Of a DNA stretch of 64,000 nt, positions 1 to 14,005 are shown one piece after another. The stretch lies in assembly GCA_029204225.1 (NCBI GenBank), contig CM055112.1, forward strand, positions 23,284,996-23,348,995, in the 5' to 3' direction. This stretch comes from Diphasiastrum complanatum. Lineage: Eukaryota; Streptophyta; Lycopodiopsida; Lycopodiales; Lycopodiaceae. Below the pieces are notes generated by a model, which was not told the origin of the DNA, made no database searches, and saw only the letters and a list, made by a program, of their open reading frames with translations. Position 1 is the stretch's first letter. Each line of letters opens with the position of its first letter. Made by a program: the position numbers and the translations under genes.

Positions 1-2075
<2,075 letters not shown>

Positions 2076-2319
2076 TAACTATTCAAATGCTTCTGATAAT
2101 TCTGATTTTCAATGAATTGAAACTGTATGAATATGAACAACTATTTATACTAAGAAATTAGGTCATCAATTGCGATCACCAGTTGGTTGGTGATCCGCTA
2201 GCATCCATCTGATCCTTGTCATTAATTGTTGATAAGTGGTGAAATTGGTCGTAAATGTTCTGTCTGCATAAATGAACCAAAACTATAGCTCTGTAGAAAT
2301 GAACTAAAATAGCCCACAA

Positions 2320-3276
2320 AGTGACACTATTGGGTTTTTCGTGAAAAAGACGAAAAAGAGAAAGGTGCTTTTAAATCTTGTTTAGGGTTGCCCCACACTT
2401 TGTCAGAGTCATTTCCTTGACATTTGAGACTCTTTGGAAAAAAGAAAAAATGTGACACTGTGATTTTACACGAGATTTATGTCAAGTGAAAAATGCGAAA
2501 AAGATGACACTACATTTTTCAAAGGGATTCTTGACAGGTGTTGGAGGGTTTGCAGATCCAAAGGCAACCCTAACCCTAGTTAATACGTGAGAGGGATTTG
2601 GCACCCTACGTGTGTAAGTCCAACTCGATGATCACAGAGTTATTTGATTAGTTACAAGTCAATAAAAGGACTTTAGGCCTTTTTTGCGGGATGTTGTAGG
2701 GCCTAAATGTCAAGTTAGTGAATAAAGTTGGGTTTCCCTCCAACTTGGATAGTTTCTACTCTTTTTTTAAATTTGAATAATTAGGAAAGCAAAAATGGAC
2801 CAATAGGATTCAAAGGCCTGGTCCTCCTCTCTACTATAAAAAGAGACCAACTCGAGTTCCTACACATGTTCATTTCCTCATTTCAATAAAGCAGATTGGT
2901 TCTCTTGTGAAATGGATAGATGACTGTCCTTGCTCCCTATCACTTTTCCTCCATCTCTCATGCTTTATTTGGATTTTGCTAATTGTTGGATCTGATTGTT
3001 ATTGGGATTGCATGTTATTATACTTATTATGAGAGAGAAAGAGAGAGAGGGAAAGGTAAGCTATCTTATTGTGGATCTAATTTCAGTGGATGTAGTATTA
3101 ATGCTTAGGATTAATGGATGTTAGAGTTAGATGTGAATCTTCCATTCATGCTGAAATCTGAACTATACTATCGCTCTCATGGGAACGAATCTACGCATGA
3201 CAACTAACTTCGTCTCTTTGATGCTAGATTGATTAGATCTTGGATTGAGGTTAGGCAAGTAAGGAGACCCACTACA
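2320..3276 (+). repeat. 5' LTR region of the gypsy element (left border uncertain)
   Basis: The right border is set by the primer site at 3,281. A TATA box (TATAAAAA, 2,835-2,842) and an AATAAA signal 43 bases further on (2,885-2,890) fit a short U3-R-U5 arrangement. The LTR would end near ...CTACA at 3,276. The left border is a guess, because no second copy was found to align. Confidence 0.6.
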
Positions 3277-3280
3277 ATTT

Positions 3281-3298
3281 TGGCGCCGTTGTCAAGGA
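3281..3298 (+). promoter_or_regulatory. Retrotransposon primer-binding site, tRNA-Asp type
   Basis: The sequence TGGCGCCGTTGTCAAGGA closely matches the classical plant Athila-type primer site (TGGCGCCGTTGCCGGGGA), which pairs with the 3' end of tRNA-Asp. The first 12 bases are identical. It lies 4 bases after a CA dinucleotide, as expected after an LTR end. Confidence 0.75.
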
Positions 3299-4256
3299 GC
3301 TACGCCAATTTTTCAGTTTGTAGCATGTTTGTTGGATGGTTAGCTTGCATTAGGCATCTTGTCATGGCATGAATAGTGTTAAATCTGCATTTAGGGTTAG
3401 TTTGAGAGTGATTTTGTTTGATTTGAGTGGATTTGCTTGTTTGAAATCTAATTTGATTGTGGAACAAGGAAAGCTATTTAAATCACCAATCTTAAGATCC
3501 ATTTGGATCTGAGATATCAGAAAAAACAACAAAAATCTCTCAAATATGCCAGATTTTGGTCAAAAGGAGACAAAAATTGTCATCAGACCTGATAATTTTT
3601 TGCCCTCTTTCAAGAAACCCTCGCCAACTTGTGAATACCTTCAATTTTGATCACAGAACTTTCAGTTTGAAGGGTGAACAATCCTTCCCAACAGATTTTC
3701 AGAAACATCAAAAAAATCGTCAAAAAACATCAAAAAATCACCAAAACCCTAAAAATACAAAAAAAAAACCTTCGCCCGATTCACTGTGCATAGGTGTGAT
3801 TCGAATCTATCTACTGCCAGGTCGACAAAGGTTTATATCAAAAATAAAAGATTTTTTAAAAAATCAGTTGTCATATTGTCATATTTTTGTTAAAAAAGTC
3901 ACTTTTTTGCAAAAGTACTAGTATTACTCTTGATCCTTCGCCAAGACCTTTGTTGAGTTTCCAGAATATTCTATTATAGTAAAATATCATTTTTGAGTTC
4001 GGCAAAGATTCTTCTTGTCAAGATCATAAAAAATCTTGATTTTTACCAGCGCCAAACTATAGAAACTGTGTTTTTATGTGTTAGAAACCTTTGTCGGGTT
4101 TACCCTAGCTTTATGTATGTCAGATCTTGCATCTAAGAGTTCGGAGAAGGTTATTTCTCTAAAAATTGTCAAAAAAGTTGATCAAAGAGTTTTTTTTCCA
4201 AAATAGCATTGCTGACCTTCGCCAAGCCAATCTTCGCCTAGGGAACCTTTGCCAGT
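3299..4256 (+). other. Leader (5' UTR) of the gypsy element
   Basis: AT-rich, without long coding frames. It contains several spaced CCTTCGCC-like motifs (about 3,768, 3,936, 4,215 and 4,234) that resemble motifs in the element's 3' part at 16,990-17,265. It is cut at 4,256 by the CACTA terminus. Confidence 0.55.
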
Positions 4257-4261
4257 CACTA

Positions 4262-4870
4262 CAAGAAAAGGTGACAAAAATTGCAGAAAAAAATGGCAAA
4301 AATTGCGAAAATTTTGGCAATTTTTGTCATTTTGTGCCAAAAAAATTGTGAAAACGGATTCCGTAATGTTTTTGGCAAATCCGCAATTTTGGTCCCACAG
4401 TTTTTTTGGCTAACTTTTTGCAATTTTTATGGCTAAATCAATAATAAAAAAAATTGCGGAAACCCACCCGCAATTTTTTGACAGAATAATTGCGGAATCC
4501 GTTTCCACACTTTGTTTGGCTGATAATTTTTGCCAGAATTTTTGGGCAAAAATTGTCAAAAAAATTGTGAAAATTCATTTCCAAAATTGTTGTGGCAAAA
4601 ATTGCAGATATTTTTCCACAATTTTTTGTGCAAAAATTGCGAAAAAATCGCAAAAATTCATTCCGTAATTTTTTTTAAAATAGTGTCAAAAATTTGTGGA
4701 AAATAAATTCGCAATAGAAAATAAATTGCAAATTTATTCTCCGCAATTTTTATACACTATTTTGAAAAAAAATTGCAAAAATGAATTTTTGCAATTGTTT
4801 TGGCAACTTTTGCCAAAAAAATTATGAATAAATACCTGCAATTTGTTGGCTAAAATTGCAAAAAATATCA
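4262..4870. repeat. Left subterminal repeat region of the CACTA element
   Basis: A dense array of short words built on AAAAATTGC and its complement, often separated by GGCAAA or GCCAAA, on both strands. Short frames inside it are low-complexity artefacts. Confidence 0.75.
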
Positions 4871-5199
4871 CCAACCCTAAACTCTAAACCTCGATAGCAA
4901 GTTCTTTACTTGAGCTAAACATGAGTGTCGTGGCGTCGGATCCTTCTCTATAGTTGCACGCTACATGACACACAAAAAAATTATGAAATTGTTAGAAAAC
5001 TTATATCTATCTCTCTAATGAGGTCCATACTTTTTATAAGGCTTTCACAATATAGAGTATGACATCCCATGCATTGTCTTGTGTCACACAGGCAAAAAGC
5101 AACCACCTAAATGACTCTTACGTGGTGCTGACCTAGCAATGCGAGGTGTGGAGGTCTGAGGAGTGGACCTATGTGGTGAGGCCTCTATGATGATATGGG

Positions 5200-5398
5200 T
5201 GAGGGCCTCTGTGATGGTACATGTGAATGTGCACTAGTAGGGGGCCTCTGAGGACTACCCTGCTGTGAGGCCGCTGGAGAGTCTAACATGGACCTATACT
5301 GTCGGAGAACAACATCCATTTGTTCTCTCTGCCTAGCAGATGCACTACTTAACCAGTTACACTCTTCATGAGATGGAGACCCAAGAGATAAAGGGTCA
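5200..5398 (-). pseudogene. Exon-like frame inside the CACTA element
   Basis: A minus-strand frame reads about 65 residues rich in Ser, Pro, Gln and Arg (it includes REQMDVVLRQYRSMLDSP). A plausible splice acceptor (ATGCAG) sits immediately upstream. Composition and position recall the C-terminal tail of plant CACTA-encoded proteins, but no catalytic domain is visible and the identity is not proven. No partner exons were found up to 6.7 kb. Confidence 0.4.
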
Positions 5399-5409
5399 GA
5401 CATCTGCAT

Positions 5410-5942
5410 ATTAAAAATGAACTACGATTAAGATAACAATGATGAACATAAAATATAAAATTAACTATAACCACAAACCTAAACATAAATTTTATTCTTT
5501 TTTTATTCCATTTTTCTCTGATAATCCTTACCTCTGGTCCACTGTTTCTAAATCTTTAAATTAAATCTTTTACCCTAAATCTCTTATATCATGTCCTCAT
5601 GTATACCCTTTCTATAAATCCTTTAATCTATACTCTAAACACTAAAGCCCTTTTCAACTGTCTTACTTGTTTTCATGATTTTAAAACGTTTATCTTTATC
5701 AAGTTGTAGCATATGCTCTTCACATTATTTTAGAAAGTTTCAATTGAAAGAAAATACCCACAAACAAAGCAATAAGATTTTAATAAAACAAAACAACAAT
5801 ATTTCAACAAAACAAAGAAACAAGATTCACAATAAACAATGCTCACCTTGTCTCCAAAAACTTTGTTTCAAAAACTTTACCCCAAAAAACTTTACTCCAA
5901 ACTGAGGATACTGTGATAAAAGTGAGGAAAAAGAGTGTCAAT

Positions 5943-5975
<33 letters not shown>

Positions 5976-6560
5976 CGAGAGAGCGAACGAGAGAGAGCTT
6001 TACTCAAACTGCTTTAACTCTAATCAAGGGGCAACAAAAGAGTGTCAAAGATAGAGATAAAAGGATAGAGAGTCATCAAGGTTTTCAAAAATCTTACTTT
6101 ACTCCAAGCCCTATTCCAAGCTTTACACCCTTTTAAATAGCTTTACTCCTTTTGAGAAGCTTTCTTATGCTCTCTTTGAAAAGGTTTACAAGCTTTTAAA
6201 TAGCTTTACCTCAAGCTTTTGAAAAGCTTTAACTCTGATGAAAAAAAAAACAAAAGAGTGTCAATGAGAGAGAGAAAAACATAAACAACAATAAACACAA
6301 ATGTATCAAAGAAAAACAAGTAAACTTTTAAATGTTGGCTATGGTGCTCACCTTTTTGTTCAATGCTCCACTTTTTATCCAAGCTCTGACTATGGTAAGA
6401 AGGTAGAGAGCTTGGCTGTGACAAAAAAGCATAAGAAAGATCAAGCATCATTAGAAGAGCCATAGAGAGGAACACCATCGCTAGGCGCAAAAATATCCTT
6501 CTCTTCTCGCTCAAAAATCGAAAATCAAAATGAAAAAAAACCGCGACGCGCCAAGCAATT
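5410..6560. other. Interior of the CACTA element, no recognisable gene
   Basis: AT-rich DNA with a GA-rich patch at about 5,942-5,998, and repeated CTTTAC / CAAGCTTT words at 6,095-6,235. The open frames have biased composition and no domain. Confidence 0.5.
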
Positions 6561-6562
6561 CG

Positions 6563-6720
6563 GCTTCCGGTAATCGACTCTATGGTCGACGGTAGCAGCA
6601 TCGACCATAGCGTCGATTACCAGAACTTAGTAGACGCTATGGTCGACGCTGCTTAGTAGACGTTATGGCCGACGCTGCTAGCGTCGACCATAGCGTCTAC
6701 CAAGTTGTGGTAATCGACGC
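6563..6720. repeat. Cluster of palindromic GTCGACC / AGCGTC motifs
   Basis: The words GGTCGAC, GCGTCGACCATAGCG and GGTAATCGAC occur repeatedly in both orientations within 160 bp, so several overlapping hairpins can form. The block is clearly more GC-rich than its surroundings and lies just inside the right subterminal region of the CACTA element. Confidence 0.7.
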
Positions 6721-6734
6721 TAGCCAAAAACTTG

Positions 6735-7385
6735 CAAAAAAAATTTTCTACAATTCTTGCCGTGATGGCAAACATTGCGGAAGTTTTTCGCAATATTGTC
6801 CGCAATTTTCTCTGCAATTTGCAATGATTTCCGCAATTTATGCCATGTCTAAAAATTGTGGAATTTTTTTCTACAGTTTTGTCTGTGATTCGTACCACGA
6901 CGGGAGAAATTGCGGAAAACTTTTTGCAATTTCAGCCGCGAAAAGTTTTCTACAATTTCTGCCATGGCCTAAAAATTGCAAAAAAAAAAATCCACAATTT
7001 TGTCTACAATTTCTACCATGATGAGAAAAATTGAAAAAACTTTTCTACTGCTTTTTTTGCAATTTCTGCTGGTGAAACATTTTTCACAATTTTTGTCATG
7101 GCCTAAAATTTACAAAAATTTGTTTCGACAATTTTGTCTGCAATTTTTACCACGACGGGAGAAATTGCAAAAAAATTTATTCAATGTTTTCTACAATTTT
7201 TTCCGCGAAAACATTTTTCGCAATTTTGGCCACGACAAAAAAATTGCGAAAAATCTTTTCCACATTTTTTTTCGCAAATTCTGTGATGATGACAAAAATT
7301 GCAAAAGTTTTTTGCATTTTTTTTTCGCAATTTCTGCCATGATGGTAGAAATTGCGGACGATTTTCTACAATTTTTACCATAACG
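6735..7385. repeat. Right subterminal repeat region of the CACTA element
   Basis: The same AAAAATTGC-type words as on the left, mixed with TTTCTACAATTT and GCCATG words. Phe/Lys-rich frames in this block are artefacts of the repeat. Confidence 0.65.
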
Positions 7386-9829
7386 GCTCAAGATAAACTT
7401 AAGTTTTTTTCTATGGCCTTAACAGGTGCAGCACAAGATTGGTACTATAATCAAGATGAAACTGGGTGTACAGATTGGGAGATTGTTAAAAAAGCCCTTA
7501 TCACACGGTTCAAACCTCAGAAGTTTATGGAAGACTCTTTTCTACTTTTAAGTAAAATTAAAATGGGAAAGCGGGAAATGGTTCAAGATTACATTGAACG
7601 GGTGAAACGCCTCAGATCTGAGTGCAAACCTGAGCTGATTAACGAAAATGTCATGATTATGTGATTTTTGTCAGGTTTATCTAAACGGATCAGACGTGAG
7701 CTGAAACGTCATAATGAGTATGCACTCTTGCAAAATGTTATGGATGATGCAATTTGGGAGGAGGATGAAGATTCAGACGATGAGCCGAATGTTAGTATGT
7801 TGTCTTATACAACAGGGCAGACTACAACGTCATCCACCTCTATTGCATCAACAAATGTCAATGCTACTGCAGAAATGATGCTCAATGAGTTCGAGAAACT
7901 CTGGAAGAACCAGCTATCGGATGGAAAAGTTGTAGTCACAATTTGATGAAAAGATCAAAGCTTTGGAACATTTCCACGGACAAGCGAACAAGGAACCTCA
8001 AAAGTTTGTGAAGACATTTCCTACCAAGGAAAATGTCTGGTGTTCTATTTGTACAGGAAATCACACAGTAAATGAGTGTCCTCAATTGAAAAAACGAATG
8101 AAAATCAGTGTATGCCATTTGTGTAATTCGTCTGATCATGAGACTGCTTTTTGCAATTTCAATCCTCGGATAATTCAGCAACGGTATGCCCAAATGGGAT
8201 ATCGAGAATCATAGTATGGAGGAAATCCAACAGCTAGACCTTCTGCTCTTGGATATCTGGAACGTTTAGTCTTACCTGCCCCACCAAAGCACTCTGCTCC
8301 TGCCGCCAATTTGATGGAACCAGAACCGTACATAAGTGTCGAGCAATGGAACTATGGTAATGTAGTATGTTATTTATGCTGCTGCACAACAACAAACATC
8401 TAGAAACTGGACCAGAGCACCACTTGGATGCTTTGCATGTGGAGAAATTCATAGAGTTGCAAAATGTTTAAATAAAGAAAAATTTGTATCATTTTGTCAT
8501 GATTGTGGTTATGGGCATTGCTATAAAGACTGTGTAGCAAGACCGAAGCCACCACCAGCTACAGCTCCTATAAATTTGATAACAATCAAACGAAGACCAG
8601 TAGCTCAGAATAAATCAAGTGTACCTTTGATGGTGGTCACCAGAGCACAGAAGCAGAAAGAACAAGTAGTGGATCCAGTATCTGCTGATTCTATACCATT
8701 AATCGATATACCAACAACAACTGGAGTCTATCCAAATCTTTATGCAGAAAAAAGAAGATATTAGGATATGAGATTGTGGATTAAACATCTGCAAGAAGAA
8801 GAGGAGCCCAAAGCTGCTAAAGTAACAGCTGAAGTTCGTTCTTCACCATTGCAGCCACCAAAAAATTCATGTAGAGATATGAATGATCGGTTGCATCATC
8901 ATAAAGAACCCTTCAAGATGACTGAACCGGAAGCGCCGCAAACAGAACACCTCATGAATGTTTTATCTAGTAAGATCAATATTTCATTGGGGGAGTTCCT
9001 GAAGTTGGTGCCAAAAGCAAAAGAAGTCTTAGTGCAAAAGTTAGCTCAAGCAGAACCAAAAGTCCAACAGGAGCCACTTTTTTGTGCTGGATTTGAAGAA
9101 TCTAATGAAGTACTCCATGTCGGAGCCGCTTGGGAAAGTGAACAAAAGAATATCACTCTGCCGATACAACATAGACAATTTCCTAAAGAAGCAGTTGTGA
9201 TAGATGGCAGTTCAGGAGTTAACCTGATTTCTACAAGGCTATGTGCAAAATGGTGCCTTACAAAGATCAAGCCTGCTACTTTTGCCATTAAGCTAGCTGA
9301 TCAAACGACAGTTCGTCCATGAGGAATGGTTGAAGATATACCTGTCAGAATTGCAGGAGTATAGTTCGTCATTACTTTCGTAGTCATGGACTTACCAAAA
9401 GCACCAATTGTCTACCGAGTCCTATTAGGACGTTCATGGTTACGAGTTGCGCAAGTAATTCATAATTGGGGTACCGAGAAAATCACTTTTGAAAATCGTG
9501 AACGTGCAGTCAAAGTTGATCCTACAACTTGGACTATCAAACCAGTGGTTCAAAAAGAGGATGATGATTCATCAACAACGGATCATACTTGTGACCGACC
9601 AGAGAAAAATTTGAGAGCTCATTACGATTCTCAAACGAATACTGTCAACTGGAATGGAGCTCTTGCAATGATTGATTGTATAGTAGAATATATGTGTCAA
9701 CAAGATAATCAATCAGATTTGAGCGAGATTTCATTATTGGATTGAACCTTGGATACACCCATTGAATGTGCTGAATGTAGCTTGGATATCAACGGAACCT
9801 ACACCAGATCTGATTGAAGATAACCTCAT
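7386..9829 (+). pseudogene. gypsy gag and aspartic protease, broken
   Basis: The gag capsid part begins abruptly (ALTGAAQDWYYNQ near 7,420), so its N-terminus is missing. It runs through a stop near 7,662, a frameshift near 7,945 and further breaks at 8,212 and near 8,400. Zinc knuckles are visible at about 8,040-8,150 (CSIC...H...C and CHLCNSSDHETAFC) and near 8,430-8,530 (CFACGEIHRVAKC, CHDCGYGHCYKDC). The protease region at about 9,170-9,330 has VVIDGSSGVNLIS, the Asp-containing active-site loop. A further frame continues to 9,745. The family's gag packages RNA and the protease cuts the polyprotein; neither can be made whole from this copy. The non-coding LTR element at 9,843 separates it from RT. 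Confidence 0.85.
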
Positions 9830-9842
9830 ACTTGTGAGTCAT

Positions 9843-10303
9843 AGTTAGAAATCAGCTTGTGATCTGATTCATTAGTATAAGCTTTAAATGTGATGATGTA
9901 ATTAGTGTACAGTTTATCTGGTTTACTATATATGGTTGTGATCGGGACGTGACCTGTTAGGATATATTGATTGGGCACTGATCCCATAGATGGCTACTTG
10001 GGTTAGCCAGGTAGCCACACATAGGAAAAGTTAGCATGTACAGAGTTATTTATAGTACTTGTTATATTTGGGGCATGTCCCAAGTTTGTCGATCAAATTT
10101 GGCCATATTGGGCCCGACCTTAGTTTGATCAGTGGTAGGCCAATTTTAGGACACCTGACTTTTCCTATAGTTTGTGAAATATTCTATATGTACAGTGTTT
10201 CTTTGTAATCTAATAACTTTTGGTGTGCCATCTTTGAGAGCTTGTGAGGAGTGGCTATGGTGATTGTGTGATGTGATCTGCATACTGCACTAGATTCTAT
10301 TGA
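9843..10303 (+). repeat. 5' LTR of the LARD-like element
   Basis: Aligns along its length with 14,006-14,474. It begins AGTTAGAAATCAG, where TGTTAG would be the unmutated form. Its last bases differ from the 3' LTR: about a dozen bases around the LTR end and primer site seem to be missing. Confidence 0.88.
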
Positions 10304-13300
10304 TATCAGAGCATCAGGGTATTGCAGGTATGCACGATTTGGTGAAGCTATGGGATAGCATTCTTCACCAAGAGAAATAGCACTCAGAGCATCTCAGGAG
10401 AGTATCGGCAGTCCAAATGGCAAGAGACAGCAAAGTTCCTTCGATCGAAGCTTTGGGAAAGATCAGAACGATCATCGTAGGTGGATTCCAAGGAGAATTC
10501 ATAGAAAATTGTTTATAAATGGCTTCAAATGGCTTTGACAGAAAGCTGGCCAGAACTCTCTCAGTAGTTTGGTGATTGCTGAGTGGAGCGGATGGTAAGG
10601 AAAAGCAGGGCAGTGGTTTCTCATTCATGAGAGGATTTTGACATCCATTTACAGTGGGAGGAGAAAGAAGCAATTCTGGGAATTGGCAAAAGGCGAATAG
10701 TTGACGAAAAATGTAAAGCTGCAGATCTTTCTCTCTACTTGATCGAAGTGGGCACTATAAATTGTTACCCAGTATCTTACAGTAGGGGCCAAGCTTGTGG
10801 TAAATTGTCAGGGATAGCCAAGAAGCAGGAGAGGAGCAATTGTGTCTTCTTCTCTCAACTATGGAAAAATAGGACAACTAGGGTTTCACAGATGAAAATC
10901 ATTTTTGATTCTGTCAAGAGCTGCAGACGGGCACCCTAGAACAATAAAGGATCTGATAAAGGGCCGTGGCTAGTCGCGGGCTATAGAGGGAGTTATCTCC
11001 ATTCGTAGAGATCTGTCATAGCTGTGAAATCAGCAAGCTTGAATGAGGAGAAGAAGGAAGGAGAGGTCGCGAGACCTCGCGCGTGCCCAACTAGATGGGT
11101 GGAGTTCACATCTTAGATTATTCTCAGGGAGTGGTTTGGAACCATTCTCAAGAGCAGTCATTAGAGGAGTTCTAAATTCCAAAAAGACCCTTTGTAAAGA
11201 TTCTTTTTATATTTTTTCTCAAATTTTTCTTACACATGGACCAATCAAAACACTCAAATTTGAAATCTACGTAACGTAACTTTTTGAGTCCACATTTTGA
11301 TTCCACACTAAAAATGACATAACTTTTTAGTAAAAAGTCCAAATTTAGTGGAGTTTGGTGCATTGGAAAGCGCTCACCAAGGACTTTCCAATGATATGTT
11401 AGATGACATACTTCTAAGCTATGATTAAGAAGTTATGGCAAGTCAAAAGTATTAGTGTTATAATATTTTAATAATATAAAAGACATCTTGCACGAATTCT
11501 TAAAGGGTCTTTTTGGAGCTCAAAACTCCTCTAATGTTAGAGCTAGTTTGGAGGAATACAGGTGGGCATCAGGGATGGCATTGGGATACCTGGTAGGGAT
11601 AACATTGCAGGATGACATGGGATGATCATCGGGGGGCAACTATTTCATATTGGACTTGAGTCATTGGCATGGACAGGACTTATAGGTGGGATTCATGATG
11701 ATCAAAAAGCTACAAACGCAAATGGACAAAGCTGAAGCTTTGGGAGCCAACTCTAGGTTGGAGAGCTGATGGAGATCGCATGGGGTGTGATCGGAGGGCA
11801 AACACTATGATGGGTGTTTTGCTAGCGATCTACTGTAGGGGACACTGATGGCGAGGACTTCATAGTGTGCTCATTTGGGAGTGCAGGTTGGCATTACAGC
11901 AGGGAGTCAGTCATTGGCATTGGCATCGATGGGGAGGCATCTACCATCACGGGCGTGGATAAGCTATCTATAGCTTTCATTCATTTGGTTGTATTTGCAA
12001 GAGTCTAGGCTTGGCACAATTGCTGGAATTTCCATGGTGCAGATTCTAAGGTGGTGAGATCAAGGTTAAGCCTAGAGGGAGCCACTCGGAGCCATATACC
12101 CCAGTACGGTCAGAGAGACAGTGGTCTCGCGGTCCCTTGAGTGGCGACTCCGGGATATGCTTGCATTGGCATGGTGTCAAGTGGCACATAGCCAGGGAGA
12201 GCGAGCAGATGCTAGGAGCTAGGTGGAGTAGGTATTGCTTTGGAGTTCAGCTTGTCTAGTAGGATGGTGACCAGGATCGAAGACATCAGGTGAGCATAGT
12301 ATGTGGATGATGAGTCCATTGGGGTGGCACTCAGGGAGATGCTATAGTTGCTCAGGTATGATATATCATTTGATGTATGGATGATGATCTTCAGCTGGTG
12401 CATCATGTGGTGACCTAAGGATAGGTCATGCCTACTTGGAGGTAGGTGGCATGGAGTGTACCTATGGTGGTACATATCCTGAGGGCATGGAGAGCATTAC
12501 GAGGTGATGTGGATCCAGCATGCCCATGCTTGTGAGCCAACAGGGATGGAGATGGTTGCTCAGGGAGTGATAGTTGATACTTTGGCAAGTGATCAGGTGA
12601 GCTGCATGATTATATGCACGATAGTCTCCAGGTTCGCGTCACATGTTATTTCTATCCATCATCTATTTGGTAAGCAGGATGTAGCTTTTGGTTAGATCCA
12701 GTTGGAGTCTAGTTGCACTACAGGTGGACAGATTCTTGGGGAGCTATCAGCAGTTAATGGATACTTGGTGATCAGATGGTATAGGGTATAGGTTTTTGGA
12801 GATATCCTACCTGATATGCTATGGATCGTGGGTGAGTTTCTCATCACGACAGTGGATCTAGTTTGCATTTGCTTTGGCTTGGACGCTATGATGGATGTGT
12901 TGGGGAGATAGGCTCCATGGTGGGAGGCCTATAGACTAGTCAAACAAGATTTGACAACTTCAAGCATGGAAAGTTGAACCTACATGGGATGTAGGATAGA
13001 CATATCATCATCAGTATCTTTGGGAAATGGGCGAGCTACTCAGGTATAGCCTATGGTGAGTTTTGCGTACATTCACTCATTGAGTCCTTGGTAGACTCTT
13101 GTGCTTGGAGCATGGATGGGGATCAGCTTTCAGGACTTATTGGATAGGATGTTAGGGCAAAGTGGCTTGGAGCATAGCTTTGTTTGGGAGATACATCAGG
13201 GATGAGGCTTGGAGCACTCATTGGTTCGAGATGGTTGATCTTGGATGATGTATGAGGACATTTATGTGATATGCTTGGATGTAAGGGCATCTTGGTTACA

Positions 13301-14005
13301 GGTGTAGGCCATGGTTGAGGACCTGATTTGGTGACCAGTGGTGTAGCAGTGGATCTACAGGTGGCATAGGTGTTGGTACGATAGGATACTACTTATGGGC
13401 AGACCTTGGTCATGTATTTGACGCTTTATCATTCGTGTTGGTTTGCATGAGTGTGTGTGGGCTTGCATGTTGCCTTGTCACGAGAGTCTAGATCTGAGTT
13501 GGAGTTGTATGTGGTTGTGCATTTGCTACGTCAAGGACAAAGTAGTCATTTTATGCTCATTGACTTGTCATTGTCTACTAGTTGTCTATCTGGTGAGGGT
13601 GCAATCTTATGGTGGCAGTAAGATTTTCTCAGGTTGAGCCTCAGTCGCTCATTTATGTCAGCTTTAAAATTGTGCTTGTAAATGTCTGATAGGATGTCAG
13701 CCTAGCTAGATGGAGGATGTAAGTCTCATCGTGGTAGTGGGATTTCCTCATTTTGAGCCATGTCGCTTATCTGGTCCACTTGTGTTGAAGTCGGATTGGG
13801 GACGAGTCAGTTGGTCGAGAGTATGGTAGACTCTCTGTATGAGCATTGTGTTTACATGATACTTTGTGAGTCAAACCTAGTGGTCTGATGGTGTGCTTGA
13901 GTGTGAGTCAAGTACATAGTAGCTGTGATATGCATAACATCTTTTGGACACTCCAGACGCTGCTGCAATATATTGTTTTTGACTCCTATCACATTTGAGA
14001 GAGAG
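10304..14005 (+). other. Internal region of the LARD-like element, no coding capacity
   Basis: The plus strand is conspicuously rich in G and T, with many GGCAT, GATGG and TTGG words. Frames are short and show no retroelement domain. A MITE lies at 11,164-11,531. Part of this region (about 12,541-14,005) is repeated in reverse at 40,572-42,043. Confidence 0.8.
11164..11531. mobile_element. MITE-like element with about 30-bp terminal inverted repeats
   Basis: The left end GAGGAGTTCTAAATTCC continues into CAAAAAGACCCTTT. The right end, read on the other strand, gives GAGGAGTTTTGAGCTCC and then the same CAAAAAGACCCTTT. TA dinucleotides flank both ends (11,162-11,163 and 11,532-11,533), fitting a Tc1/mariner (Stowaway-like) target duplication. 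The 368-bp body is AT-rich and non-coding. Confidence 0.75.

Larger units (their letters stand above)
4257..7385. mobile_element. CACTA (En/Spm-type) DNA transposon, right end lost
   Basis: The left end CACTACAAGAAAA (4,257-4,269) is the classical plant CACTA terminus. Behind it lies a typical subterminal region of densely repeated GCAATTTTT / AAAAATTGC words in both orientations (about 4,270-4,870). A matching subterminal region lies at 6,735-7,385. The right terminal TTTTCTTGTAGTG is not seen; at about 7,386 the sequence passes directly into gypsy gag, whose N-terminal part is missing. A deletion therefore probably removed the right end together with the start of gag. The interior (4,870-6,735) holds one exon-like frame and no intact transposase, so the copy is non-autonomous. 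Confidence 0.75.

Noticed and set aside
3556-4668. Short frames in the gypsy leader and CACTA subterminal region as genes
   Set aside because: Lys/Asn/Phe-rich low-complexity products of AAAAATTGC words.
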